Assembly: GCF_011516635.5 (NCBI RefSeq)
Contig: NZ_CP096255.1
Span: forward strand, 3,036,501 to 3,100,500
Source: Bradyrhizobium barranii subsp. apii
GTDB taxonomy: Bacteria > Pseudomonadota > Alphaproteobacteria > Rhizobiales > Xanthobacteraceae
Length of the DNA stretch: 64,000 bases
Reading direction: 5' to 3'
The position numbers and the translations under genes are program-made. The stretch's first letter is position 1; each line of letters opens with the position of its first letter. Below the pieces are notes generated by a model. That model did no database searches and was not told the DNA's origin. It was given only the letters and a program-made list of their open reading frames with translations. Below are positions 1 through 8,688 of the stretch, in pieces.

Positions 1-4
1 CTGG

Positions 5-1600
5 TCACGCCGCCAGTGCAATGCCGTCCTTGCGATGGTCCGACGCGCCGAGAAAGACGCCCCTGGAAAGATCGACGTGCACGGCCTGACAACCTCCGAG
101 CGGTTCGTCCGCCCAGATCACGCGATGACTGCGCGCAATCAATTCGTCGGCGACGGAGCCGGGAATCGTGGGTTCGAGGCTCAGCGTGCCATCAAACGCA
201 AAGCTGCGCGGCGCATCCGAGGACTGCTGAATGTCGAGCCCACGGTCGAGCACGCCGCTCAGGATCTGTACATGTCCCGCCGCCTGGTATTGTCCACCCA
301 TCACGCCAAAGGCCATGATCGGCTTGCCGTGCTTCGCCAGCAAACCCGGAATGATGGTGTGAAAAGGACGTTTTCGCGGCGCAATCGCATTGGGATGTCC
401 TTCGAGAAGGGAGAATCCCGAACCTCGGTTCTGCAATAGCACGCCCGCGCGAGGGGCGTAGATGCCGCTGCCGAACGCGAAGAAAAGCGAATTGATGAAA
501 GATACCATGTTGCCGTCGCGGTCGGCGACTGCAACGTAAGCCGTGTCACGATGAACAGGCATGTCAAAATCCGCTGATGCGCTGGCACGCTTCCGGTCGA
601 TGGAGGAGCGCAATGCTGCGACTGACGCCTCCGAGAGGAGCGAGCCGACATCGAGCGGACGGAATTCCGGATCGGCGACCAGCGCGTCGCGCTGCCGGTA
701 GGCCGCCTTGGTTGCCTCGGCAAGGAGGTGAATGCGATCCGCCTCGCCGAGCGCCGGATTGGCCATGTCGAAGCCGGCAAGGATGCGGGCGATCAGCAGC
801 GCCGCGACGCCCTGTCCGTTGGGCGGACATTGCAGGATTTGATGATCGCGGTAGTCGGCGCTGATCGGCTCGACGTACTCCGATCGGGCACTTGCGAGAT
901 CTTCAAGCTGCATCATTCCGCCCAGCGCCTTCAATGTCGCGACGATTTCTTCGGCGACGGCACCTTCGTAAAACGCGGCGCGCCCCTCGCGTGCGATCCG
1001 GCGCAGCGTCGCGCCGAGTGCGGGATGATTGAGCTTGCTACCGACGGCGGGCGCAGCGCCACCGGGCAGATAGACCGGTACGCCGGTCCGATGTCGTTCG
1101 ATGCGATCGGCGTAGCGTGCCCAATCCAGCGCGGCGCGGGGCGTCACCACAAAGCCGGTCTCGGCCGCGCGGATCGCCGGCGCCAGAACCTCGTCCAGGC
1201 CTTTTGAACCATAGTCGCCAGAGAGGCGGCACCAGGCATCGACCGCCCCCGGAACTGCCACTGCATGGGGTGAATCGTCCGGGATCGACGCCAGCCCGCG
1301 TTGCCGAAACCAGCCGAGTTCAGCCGTCGCCGGCGCTCGGCCCGAGCCGTTGACTGCGACGGGTTTGCCGGAGGCGGGAGCATAGATCGCAAAACAGTCG
1401 CCGCCGATGCCGGTCATATGCGGATCAATGACACCCTGGAGGGCGATCGCGGCAATGGCGGCATCGACTGCATTGCCGCCACTGCGCAGGATCTCGACCG
1501 CAGCGAGCGTGACAGCCGGATGAGAGGTCGCGGCCATGCCCCGGTCGCCCACCGCCAGCGAGCGCCCCGGCACCATGAAATCGCGCTGTCCCCAGCTCAT
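5..1600 (-). CDS. ggt: gamma-glutamyltransferase family protein
   Basis: 531-residue N-terminal-nucleophile hydrolase of the gamma-glutamyltransferase family, which cleaves gamma-glutamyl amides such as glutathione. The N-terminal GGNAVDAAIA and TGIGGDCF stretches are family hallmarks. The expected autocleavage Thr is about residue 353 in DTAYVAVAD, followed by NMVSFINSLF and, further on, GVMGGQYQ. The usual TTH before the nucleophile is replaced by RDT, as in the YwrD/acylase-like branch, so the true substrate may not be glutathione. No signal peptide is evident, so a cytoplasmic enzyme is likely. The gene ends the nagB-rok operon (4-bp overlap with nagB). The context points to processing of amide-linked glutamate or amino-sugar compounds imported by the neighbouring ABC system, which is inference. 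Confidence 0.9.
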   Translation of the reverse strand: MSWGQRDFMVPGRSLAVGDRGMAATSHPAVTLAAVEILRSGGNAVDAAIAAIALQGVIDPHMTGIGGDCFAIYAPASGKPVAVNGSGRAPATAELGWFRQRGLASIPDDSPHAVAVPGAVDAWCRLSGDYGSKGLDEVLAPAIRAAETGFVVTPRAALDWARYADRIERHRTGVPVYLPGGAAPAVGSKLNHPALGATLRRIAREGRAAFYEGAVAEEIVATLKALGGMMQLEDLASARSEYVEPISADYRDHQILQCPPNGQGVAALLIARILAGFDMANPALGEADRIHLLAEATKAAYRQRDALVADPEFRPLDVGSLLSEASVAALRSSIDRKRASASADFDMPVHRDTAYVAVADRDGNMVSFINSLFFAFGSGIYAPRAGVLLQNRGSGFSLLEGHPNAIAPRKRPFHTIIPGLLAKHGKPIMAFGVMGGQYQAAGHVQILSGVLDRGLDIQQSSDAPRSFAFDGTLSLEPTIPGSVADELIARSHRVIWADEPLGGCQAVHVDLSRGVFLGASDHRKDGIALAA

Positions 1601-2373
1601 GCCCTTCTCCGATTGTTGTTGTGAGGCCGCGTGGCGAGGGCTGCGGCAGCCGGTTCATCGCAAAGGATATCGACGTTGCCGTGCAGGCGGAGTGCCGAGG
1701 CAGGACATGCTGCTGCGATCGGACCCTCGATCGCGGATGCGACTGCGGCTGCTTTCTCCGGCCCCTTGGCGATAAGGAGGATGCTCCGAGCCTCCAGGAT
1801 TGTTGCTATGCCCATTGTGATCGCACGTTCGGGAACCGACGCCGGATCGGGAAAATTGATGGCATTCGCGATGCGGGTTGCTTCATCGAGTCTGACCTCG
1901 CGGGTACGTGAGGCGAAATCCGAACCTGGCTCATTGAAGCCGATATGGCCGTTGGCGCCGATGCCGAGGAGCAGCAGGTCGATGCCCCCGGCAGCCGCAA
2001 TCTGCGCCTCATAGCGCGCGGCCTCGGCGGCGACGTCGTCGGCCGTGCCATCGGGGATCCTTGCCCGACCGGCTTCCATATCCACATGCCCAAACAAATG
2101 CTGCTGCATATAGGCATGGAAGCTTCCGGGCGATTGGGGGGCGACGCCCACATATTCATCGAGGTTGAAACTCGACACCGTTCGGAATGAGATGAGGCCG
2201 GCGCGGGTCGCGGCGACAAGGCGGGCATAGAGCGGCGCCATTGTCGCTCCGGTCGCAAGACCGAGGGTAATCGGCCGTCGATCGTGCAGCCGCGCGATGA
2301 CGAGCGTAGCTGCGCGTTCCGCGACGGCGGCGGCATTGCCGACAACTTCGATTCTCGGCGCCTGCTCCTTCAT
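1597..2373 (-). CDS. nagB: glucosamine-6-phosphate deaminase
   Basis: 258 residues, the usual length for NagB, which converts glucosamine-6-phosphate to fructose-6-phosphate and ammonia. The family motifs SFNLDEYVG (catalytic Asp region) and GIGANGHIGFNEPGS (substrate loop with catalytic His) are both intact, and the TGATMAPLY phosphate loop is near the N terminus. It overlaps both neighbours by 4 bp, so it is translationally coupled to the ROK regulator upstream and ggt downstream. No nagA or amino-sugar kinase is in view, so glucosamine-6-phosphate would have to be made elsewhere. Confidence 0.93.
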   Translation of the reverse strand: MKEQAPRIEVVGNAAAVAERAATLVIARLHDRRPITLGLATGATMAPLYARLVAATRAGLISFRTVSSFNLDEYVGVAPQSPGSFHAYMQQHLFGHVDMEAGRARIPDGTADDVAAEAARYEAQIAAAGGIDLLLLGIGANGHIGFNEPGSDFASRTREVRLDEATRIANAINFPDPASVPERAITMGIATILEARSILLIAKGPEKAAAVASAIEGPIAAACPASALRLHGNVDILCDEPAAAALATRPHNNNRRRA

Positions 2374-3578
2374 GCCGCGACATCTGCTGCCGTGAAAGGA
2401 AGAGCCAGCGGGCCCGCATCCTTGCCGATGCCAAACAGCGAGCGATGCACAAGGTCGATCGCGCTGCCGATCGCGCCGATCAGCGTGGCGCGATTGCCGA
2501 GCGCGCTGAGCTCGATACGAACAGGCTCGCGCATGCAGCGTCCCAGATGTTCATCGATCCGGACCTTCAACTCGGGCCGCGCGCCGATGCTGCCGCCCAT
2601 GATGATGATTTCCGAATCGAGGATGCTGTGCACCGCCAGGATCGCGGTCGTGAGGATCCGGCTGACTTCGTCGATCGTCACTCGTGCCGCCTCCTCGACC
2701 GCGAGCCGATCGAAGACATCGCGCACGGTACTGCCGGGCGCGCCGCCGAGCCCGATGTAGCGTTCGACAATGCCGGCGCTGCCGATCGCGGTTTCCAGGG
2801 TGCCGAACCGAAGACCGCGCGCATCGTAGGGATCGCCCCCAAGCGGCAGGTAGGCTATCTCGCCGGCCGCCCCGCGTGCGCCGCGCACGAGATAGCCGGT
2901 AGAAAAGATGCCCATGCCAATGCCGGTGCCGACTGCGATGAAGGCGAAACTGCGCGCCTTGCGGCTGTTGCCGCGCCAATGCTCCCCGATTGCGGCGAGA
3001 TTGACGTCATTTTCGATGGCGACGTCGATTCCGAGCCGTTCGCGCAGCGCGGCCCTCACGTCCAGGCTATCCAGTCCGGGGATATTGGGCGCGATGACGA
3101 TGCTGCCCGACGCTGGGTCGACCATTCCCGGACTTCCCATCACGCCGCCGCGCAAACGTTGCGCCGATACGGACGCACGCTGAAGCAGGGCATCCTTCAT
3201 GCGATCGATCTGTGCGACCACGGCAGCGCCGCCGTCGCAGGATGTCGGTTCGATGCTCTCGGCGACGATCTCACCGTGCAGATCGGCAAGTGCGACGTGC
3301 AGTTTCGTGCCGCCAAGGTCGATACCCAGCACGAAGGCGGCATCCGGCCGGAGCGCATAGGTGACGGCGCTTCTCCCCACGCTGCCCTGAATTTGACCGT
3401 CCTCATGGACCCAGCCGTCGCGCTCGAGATCACGCATCACTTCGGAGATGGTCTGCTTGGACAGGCCCGTGCTGCGGGCGATTTCGGCGCGCGATACCGA
3501 GCGATCGCGCAGCAGGCGCTCAACCACAAGGCGCACGGATTGCTGTCGCGCAACGGGCGACGAGGGGGCGTCTGGCAT
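2370..3578 (-). CDS. ROK-family transcriptional repressor (NagC/XylR type)
   Basis: About 402 residues. The N terminus has a winged helix (SRAEIARSTGLSKQTISEVM, residues about 30-60) and the rest is a ROK sugar-kinase-like domain with the phosphate loop GIDLGGTKLHVAL. The cysteine cluster that binds zinc in many ROK proteins is absent: the GEIAYLPLGG stretch is followed by DPYDARGLRFG. I start it at the ATG at 3578 rather than the in-frame TTG at 3587. It is first in the rok-nagB-ggt operon and divergent from the ABC transporter. A ROK-style inverted repeat lies just upstream, so it probably represses itself and the transporter in response to an amino sugar. Confidence 0.9.
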   Translation of the reverse strand: MPDAPSSPVARQQSVRLVVERLLRDRSVSRAEIARSTGLSKQTISEVMRDLERDGWVHEDGQIQGSVGRSAVTYALRPDAAFVLGIDLGGTKLHVALADLHGEIVAESIEPTSCDGGAAVVAQIDRMKDALLQRASVSAQRLRGGVMGSPGMVDPASGSIVIAPNIPGLDSLDVRAALRERLGIDVAIENDVNLAAIGEHWRGNSRKARSFAFIAVGTGIGMGIFSTGYLVRGARGAAGEIAYLPLGGDPYDARGLRFGTLETAIGSAGIVERYIGLGGAPGSTVRDVFDRLAVEEAARVTIDEVSRILTTAILAVHSILDSEIIIMGGSIGARPELKVRIDEHLGRCMREPVRIELSALGNRATLIGAIGSAIDLVHRSLFGIGKDAGPLALPFTAADVAA

Positions 3579-3591
3579 GGGCCTCAATCCA

Positions 3592-3614
3592 ATTAGTCAA
3601 CATACCGAACTAAT
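3592..3614. promoter_or_regulatory. candidate ROK operator
   Basis: Inverted repeat ATTAGT-N11-ACTAAT, directly upstream of the ROK gene and within the intergenic space shared with the divergent ABC transporter. The TTAGT...ACTAA arms match the known style of XylR/ROK operators. Binding is inferred. Confidence 0.6.
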
Positions 3615-3799
3615 ACTTCGCTTGATCTGTCGTCAAGGGGTGCAGTGCGAGGATTTTGCGCTCTCGAAAGCGATGTATTGTGATTTAGTTCCATGATTTG
3701 TTCGGGACATTTACAAATAGGTTCAGTCGTGCTTGTCTTGACCTTCAACAGCAGAGCCTTGGAAGGCTTGGGATAGGCGTGCGACGAAAGGAATTCCGT

Positions 3800-5311
3800 A
3801 TGAAGCGGACGGGCACGGCGTTGGCGGCAATTCTGATGATCGCATCGGGCCTGGTCTCGGCGAGTGCCGCGACATTGCGGGTCGGCATTCAGGACGATCC
3901 CGATGCGCTCGACCCGGCACTCAGCGGCACTTACTCCGGTCGCTTCGTGTTTGCGGCGCTGTGCGACAAGCTTGTCGATATCTCCCCCGACCTCAAGATC
4001 GTGCCGCAGCTGGCGGAGGCATGGGAGTGGTCCGCGGACGGCAAGTCGATCACCTTTACGCTACGCCAGAACGTCACGTTCCACGATGGCACCGCGTTCG
4101 ATGCAGCGGCAGTCAAGTTCAATATCGAGCGCATGAAGTCCATGCCGGATTCCAAGCGCAAGGCCGAGCTGGCGCCGGTCGCGAGCGTCGAAGCGCTTGC
4201 CGCGGACAAGGTGAAGTTCAACCTGTCGGAGCCGTTCGTGCCGCTGCTTGCCAATCTCAGCGATCGTGCCGGCATGATGGTCTCGCCCAAGGCCGCCACG
4301 GAGAAAGCCGGGGAATTTGCAGCCGCGCCGGTCTGTGCCGGTCCGTATCAATTTGCCGAGCGCAAGTCGCGCGACCTCATTCGGGTCAAGAAATATCCCG
4401 GCTACTGGGACGCTGCACGGGTCGGCTATGACGAGGTCGTCTACTACTACGTTCCCGACTCGACCGTGCGATTGTCACGCGTCCGGGCGGGCGATCTCGA
4501 TCTCGCGGAGCGTATCGCGCCGACCGATCTCAAGACCGTACGCGACGATCCCAACCTCGCCCTGCATTCCGGCCAGGGACTTGCCGTCTCGCATCTGATG
4601 TTCAATGTCGGCGCGGGCGCGAAGGCCGATACGCCACTCGGCAAGAACGCGACGCTGCGTCAGGCCTTTGAGCTGGCGATCGATCGCAATGTCATCAACC
4701 GCGTCGCCTTCAACGGCGAGTTCCTGGCGGATAACCAGATGATCCCGCCGTCATCTCCGTTCTACGATAGCGCGCGCAAGGCGCCGGCTCGCGATGTTGC
4801 CAAGGCAAAGGCCATGATTGCCGCCGCCGGAATGACTCGCGTGCCGGTCGAGATCCAGTACGAGAATACGGCCGGCGATTCCCGGGTCGCACAGATCATA
4901 CAGTCGATGGCGGGCGAGGCCGGTTTCGACGTCAAGCTGCTGCCCATGGAAACGACCACTGCCATCGAGCGCTACATGAACGGCAATTTCGAAGCCTATA
5001 TCGGCAACTGGAGCGGCCGCGCTGACCCGGACCCGACGCTGGTCGCCTTTTTCAGTTGCGCGGGCTCCCAGAACGTCAACAAGTACTGCAATAAGGATCT
5101 CGATGCGATCCTGAACCAGGCCCGGGGCGAGGCCGACGAAGCCAAGCGCAAGGCACTCTACGCCAAAGCGACGGACATTTACCTGACGGCGCTCTCGTCG
5201 ATTCCCCTCCATCACCCGAACTGGTTCTTTGCGGCCCGCAAATCGGTCGGCGGCATCGTCATGGTGCCGGACGGTCTGTTGCGTCTGGTCGGTGTCAGGC
5301 CTGTGAATTGA
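3800..5311 (+). CDS. peptide/nickel-type ABC transporter substrate-binding protein (family 5)
   Basis: About 503 residues from the ATG at 3800. An in-frame upstream start exists, but only this one begins a Sec signal peptide (MKRTGTALAAILMIASGLVS, cleavage near SASA-AT) and it has GAAAGGAAT upstream. The mature protein has family-5 features: DDPDALDPALSG at the N terminus, then TFTLRQNVTFHDGTAFDAAA and a later PFYD segment. It would deliver oligopeptides or similar solutes to the two permeases that follow. The divergent rok-nagB-ggt operon suggests a peptide- or amino-sugar-containing ligand such as a cell-wall fragment, which is inference. Confidence 0.9.
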   Translation: MKRTGTALAAILMIASGLVSASAATLRVGIQDDPDALDPALSGTYSGRFVFAALCDKLVDISPDLKIVPQLAEAWEWSADGKSITFTLRQNVTFHDGTAFDAAAVKFNIERMKSMPDSKRKAELAPVASVEALAADKVKFNLSEPFVPLLANLSDRAGMMVSPKAATEKAGEFAAAPVCAGPYQFAERKSRDLIRVKKYPGYWDAARVGYDEVVYYYVPDSTVRLSRVRAGDLDLAERIAPTDLKTVRDDPNLALHSGQGLAVSHLMFNVGAGAKADTPLGKNATLRQAFELAIDRNVINRVAFNGEFLADNQMIPPSSPFYDSARKAPARDVAKAKAMIAAAGMTRVPVEIQYENTAGDSRVAQIIQSMAGEAGFDVKLLPMETTTAIERYMNGNFEAYIGNWSGRADPDPTLVAFFSCAGSQNVNKYCNKDLDAILNQARGEADEAKRKALYAKATDIYLTALSSIPLHHPNWFFAARKSVGGIVMVPDGLLRLVGVRPVN

Positions 5312-5368
5312 TGCGCAACGCTTCGCGCCCGCCGATGCGCTCGCCCTGGTGAGGACCAGTCTGCCCCG

Positions 5369-6310
5369 ATGAAGAGCTTGCTTCTGCGCCGGCTTGCCGT
5401 CCTGCTGCCGACCCTGTTGCTGGTGTCGATGATGGTGTTCGGTCTGCAGAAACTGCTGCCCGGCGATCCTGCGCTGGCGCTCGCCGGAGAAGAGCGTAAT
5501 CCCGAAGTCGTTGAATATCTTCGGCAGAAGTATCGCTTCAATGATCCGATCCCGGTGCAATACGCCGTCTGGCTGAAAGCCCTGGTGCACGGTGACTTCG
5601 GTACGTCGGTACGCACCCGATTGCCGATCGGCACCATGCTGGCGGAAAAATTGCCGGTGACCGCTGAGCTCGCGATGCTGTCGATGCTGGTCGCGCTGCT
5701 CGTCGGGTTGCCGATCGGGATCTTCGCGGCGCTGGGGCGCGGGACGCCCTTCGACTACGGCGCCAGTCTGTTCGGGCTTGCCGGACTGTCGATCCCGCAT
5801 TTCTGGCTGGGGATCATGCTGATCCTTCTGTTCTCGGTGAATCTCGGCTGGCTTCCGGCCGGAGGTTTCGTTCCGCCGTCCGAGAGCGTGGGAGGCAACC
5901 TGCTTTCGATGCTGATGCCCGCTTTGGTGCTCGGCACCGGCACCGCTGCGATCATGATGCGCCATGTCCGCGGCGCGATGATCGAGGCGATGAAGCAGGA
6001 TTACGTGCGCACCGCCCGCGCGAAGGGTGTCCGCGAAAGCACCATCGTGCTGCGTCATGCGCTGCCGAACGCGCTGATCCCCGTGGTCACGCTGGGCACA
6101 CTGCAATTTGGCGAATTGCTGGCCGGCGCGGTGTTGACGGAGCAGGTCTTTTCCATCCCGGGGTTCGGCAAGATGGTCGTCGACGGCGTGTTCAGCCGCG
6201 ATTATGCCGTGGTTCAGGCGGTCGTGCTCTGCACAGCAGCCGTATTCCTCCTGATGAGCCTGATTGCCGACGTGGCGTATGTGCTGCTCAATCCGAGGCT
6301 CAGATCATGA
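5369..6310 (+). CDS. ABC transporter permease, DppB/OppB type
   Basis: 313-residue inner-membrane permease. It starts with the typical N-terminal helix followed by PGDPALALAGEE, and has six predicted helices. The EAA loop (AKGVRESTIVLRHALPNALI, about residues 222-241) docks an ATPase subunit. It follows the binding protein by 57 bp and overlaps the next permease by 4 bp. It forms the heterodimeric channel of a peptide-type importer. No ATP-binding subunit is encoded next to it, so an unlinked ATPase must power it. Confidence 0.92.
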   Translation: MKSLLLRRLAVLLPTLLLVSMMVFGLQKLLPGDPALALAGEERNPEVVEYLRQKYRFNDPIPVQYAVWLKALVHGDFGTSVRTRLPIGTMLAEKLPVTAELAMLSMLVALLVGLPIGIFAALGRGTPFDYGASLFGLAGLSIPHFWLGIMLILLFSVNLGWLPAGGFVPPSESVGGNLLSMLMPALVLGTGTAAIMMRHVRGAMIEAMKQDYVRTARAKGVRESTIVLRHALPNALIPVVTLGTLQFGELLAGAVLTEQVFSIPGFGKMVVDGVFSRDYAVVQAVVLCTAAVFLLMSLIADVAYVLLNPRLRS

Positions 6311-7179
6311 GCTCGATTGAGACGGTGCCGGTCGCAAGTCAGGCACGCGCCGCCGCTCCTTCGGAGATTCGTCGCCTGTTGCGCGAACCATCCGCCGTCA
6401 TCGGGGCCACGATCATCCTGTTCTTCGTCGTGCTGGCGGTGTTTGCCTCGTGGATTGCGCCGTACGATCCAAACTCGCCGGACTGGATGGCGATTCGCGC
6501 GGCACCCAGTGCGGCACATTGGTTCGGCACCGACGATCTCGGTCGGGACGTGCTGTCGCGCGTGATCTTCGGCACGCAAGCCTCGCTTGCCGCCGGCATC
6601 GTCTCCGTGACGGTCGCGGTGCTGATCGGCCTTCCGTTTGGTCTCATGGCCGGCTATTTCGGCGGCCTCACCGACATGGTGATCTCGCGCTTCGCCGATG
6701 CGCTGCTCGCTTGCCCCTTTCTGGTGCTGGCGATTGCGCTCGCCGCGTTCCTGGGCCCCAGCCTGCAAAATGCGATGATTGCCATCGGCATTTCCGCCGT
6801 GCCGGTGTTCGTTCGTGTCGCGCGTGCCGAGACGCTGGTTGTCTGCACCGAGGATTACATCGCCGCGGCCCGGTCCCAGGGCCTCGGCCATCTCGCCATC
6901 CTGACCGGACAGGTGCTGCCGAACGTGCTTGCGCCGACGATTGTGCAGGCGACGCTGACCATGGCGATCGCAGTTCTCGCCGAGGCGAGCCTGGCCTTTC
7001 TGGGGCTTGGCCAGCTTCCTCCGGCCCCCTCATGGGGCGCCATGCTTGACGTTGCCAGGCAATTTCTCGGCGAGGCGCCATGGATGGCCTTCTGGCCCGG
7101 GCTCGCGATCATTGCGCTCGTCATCGGCTTCAACCTGATGGGTGACGGCCTGAATGATGCCCTCAATCCCAGGCACTAG
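6307..7179 (+). CDS. ABC transporter permease, DppC/OppC type
   Basis: 290 residues. The N-terminal cytoplasmic tail and single helix are followed by the characteristic DPNSPDWM...HWFGTDDLGRDVLSR segment of DppC proteins. The EAA loop (ARSQGLGHLAILTGQVLPNV) is intact. It starts within the stop of the DppB-type gene (ATGA overlap), so the two are coupled. The operon ends here: the 250 bp downstream carry no dppD/dppF-type ATPase, which is unusual for this family. Confidence 0.92.
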   Translation: MSSIETVPVASQARAAAPSEIRRLLREPSAVIGATIILFFVVLAVFASWIAPYDPNSPDWMAIRAAPSAAHWFGTDDLGRDVLSRVIFGTQASLAAGIVSVTVAVLIGLPFGLMAGYFGGLTDMVISRFADALLACPFLVLAIALAAFLGPSLQNAMIAIGISAVPVFVRVARAETLVVCTEDYIAAARSQGLGHLAILTGQVLPNVLAPTIVQATLTMAIAVLAEASLAFLGLGQLPPAPSWGAMLDVARQFLGEAPWMAFWPGLAIIALVIGFNLMGDGLNDALNPRH

Positions 7180-7356
7180 ATGGAAGACGAGCCTGTTCCG
7201 CTGAAGACTCCGCGGCGTGGCCTAGGGCTGTTTGATTTCAGGCGGCAGAGCAAAGCCTGTCTTGTCCGAGCGCTGCAGCGCGCAGATCCGATGACACAGG
7301 TCGATGACGTGCCCGTCGTAGACTAGCGTGTATTGGCGCGAGCATTTGGCGCGCCA

Positions 7357-7370
7357 TTGATCTGTATCAA
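7357..7370. promoter_or_regulatory. FixK/FNR box
   Basis: TTGATCTGTATCAA, a perfect match to TTGAT-N4-ATCAA. Its centre is about 66 bp before the start of the AI-2E-type permease at 7430, compatible with class II activation by a FixK/FNR protein. Confidence 0.75.
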
Positions 7371-7429
7371 GCCCGCCGTGGGATAGGGGCCGCTAGGCTT
7401 CCAGCAGGAGCGCTGCCCGGACACAGGCC

Positions 7430-8518
7430 TTGAACACTCTTCGCCAGCATCGGTCTATCGACGGAGTCATCCAGCTCGTGATCCGGCTCGGATTGCTGGC
7501 GCTGCTGATCCTGTGGACTTTCCTCATCATCCGCCCCTTCGTGCCAATCCTGGCCTGGAGTGCGGTGCTCGCGGTGGCGTTCTATCCAGTCTTCGGCTGG
7601 CTTGCCAAGCGCCTCGGGGGCCGCCCGCGCACCGCCGCGTCCATTCTCACGCTGGTTACGCTGGGCATCGTCATTGGTCCTGCGGCCTGGCTCGGCATGA
7701 GCGCAGTCGACGGGATCAAGGATCTCGCGGGCCAGATCAGCAGCGGCGATCTCACGCTTACGGAGGCGCCCGAACAGATCAAGAGCTGGCCGCTGATCGG
7801 CACCCAGCTCTACGATCTCTGGACGCAGGCCAACAGCAATATTCGCGCGGCGCTGAGCGAGGTGATGCCGTATCTGAAACCGCTTGCCGGGATCATGCTG
7901 TCGCTCGCCGGTGATGCCGGTGTCGGCACGCTCCAGTTCCTGCTGTCGGTATTCGTCGCCGGCTTCCTCTTTCCCTACGGTCCGCAGCTCGTCGACGCGG
8001 TGCGCGGCTTCCTGTTCCGGGTCGTACCGGAGCAGAGCGAGCATTTTCTGGAGCTCGCCGGCGCGACCATCCGCGCGGTGTCGCAGGGCATCATCGGTGT
8101 CGCAATCGTGCAGTCGCTGTTGGCCGGCATCGGCTTCAAGCTCGCAGGCGCCCCGAGTGCCGGCCTGCTGGCATTCCTCGTCCTGTTGCTGTCGATCGTG
8201 CAGATCGGCCCCTTCCTCGTTCTCTTCCCCGTGGTCGTCTGGATCTGGATGGACAAGGACGTGACCACCGCGGTGCTCCTGACCGTCTTCCTCGGCGCCG
8301 TCGGCATCCTCGACAACATCCTGAAACCCATCGTCATGGGGCGCGGCCTGACCACGCCGACGATCGTGATCCTGATCGGGGTGATCGGCGGAACGCTCGC
8401 GCACGGAATCATCGGCCTCTTCATCGGGCCGATCATCCTGTCGGTCGCCTGGGAACTCGCGGCGGCCTGGATCCGGAACGACCGCGCCGCTGCGCCGAAA
8501 AGGCCGGAAGAGACCTGA
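7430..8518 (+). CDS. AI-2E family transporter (PerM/YhhT type)
   Basis: 362-residue membrane protein with about eight hydrophobic segments. It has paired helices at the N terminus, a central soluble stretch (about residues 95-150) and a C-terminal helix cluster with the family-type GxxIGPxxLS ending (GLFIGPIILSVAWE). The family exports varied small molecules or ions. The name AI-2E reflects one member, so transport of AI-2 cannot be assumed. The TTG start at 7430 has only a distant Shine-Dalgarno, and a GTG about 14 codons later is an alternative. A perfect FixK box just upstream implies low-oxygen induction. Confidence 0.85.
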   Translation: MNTLRQHRSIDGVIQLVIRLGLLALLILWTFLIIRPFVPILAWSAVLAVAFYPVFGWLAKRLGGRPRTAASILTLVTLGIVIGPAAWLGMSAVDGIKDLAGQISSGDLTLTEAPEQIKSWPLIGTQLYDLWTQANSNIRAALSEVMPYLKPLAGIMLSLAGDAGVGTLQFLLSVFVAGFLFPYGPQLVDAVRGFLFRVVPEQSEHFLELAGATIRAVSQGIIGVAIVQSLLAGIGFKLAGAPSAGLLAFLVLLLSIVQIGPFLVLFPVVVWIWMDKDVTTAVLLTVFLGAVGILDNILKPIVMGRGLTTPTIVILIGVIGGTLAHGIIGLFIGPIILSVAWELAAAWIRNDRAAAPKRPEET

Positions 8519-8537
8519 ATCTCCGCACGCATCACCT

Positions 8538-8551
8538 TTGACCTAAGTCAA
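8538..8551. promoter_or_regulatory. FixK/FNR-like box
   Basis: TTGACCTAAGTCAA, a fully palindromic TTGAC-N4-GTCAA variant of the FNR site, about 144 bp before the acetate-kinase-like gene. It has one symmetrical difference from the optimal half-site, so it may be a weaker site. Confidence 0.5.
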
Positions 8552-8688
8552 TCCTCTCGACTCCCGATGCGCCCTGATTGGGCGTAGGCAGATCTGACCT
8601 CAGGCATGTCGATGGCCCATCAAACGTCGCAGCGGGATTGCGCATTCGGGCAAACGTCCCCGGCGATGACGGCTGTCGACTGACCGCC

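Noticed and set aside
7222..7392. Minus-strand frame with a protein-like ending (CSRQYTLVYDGHVIDLCHRI) between the ABC permease and the AI-2E-type gene
   Set aside because: It has no ATG, GTG or TTG start anywhere in the open stretch and runs through the FixK box. It could be a gene remnant but cannot be called a gene.
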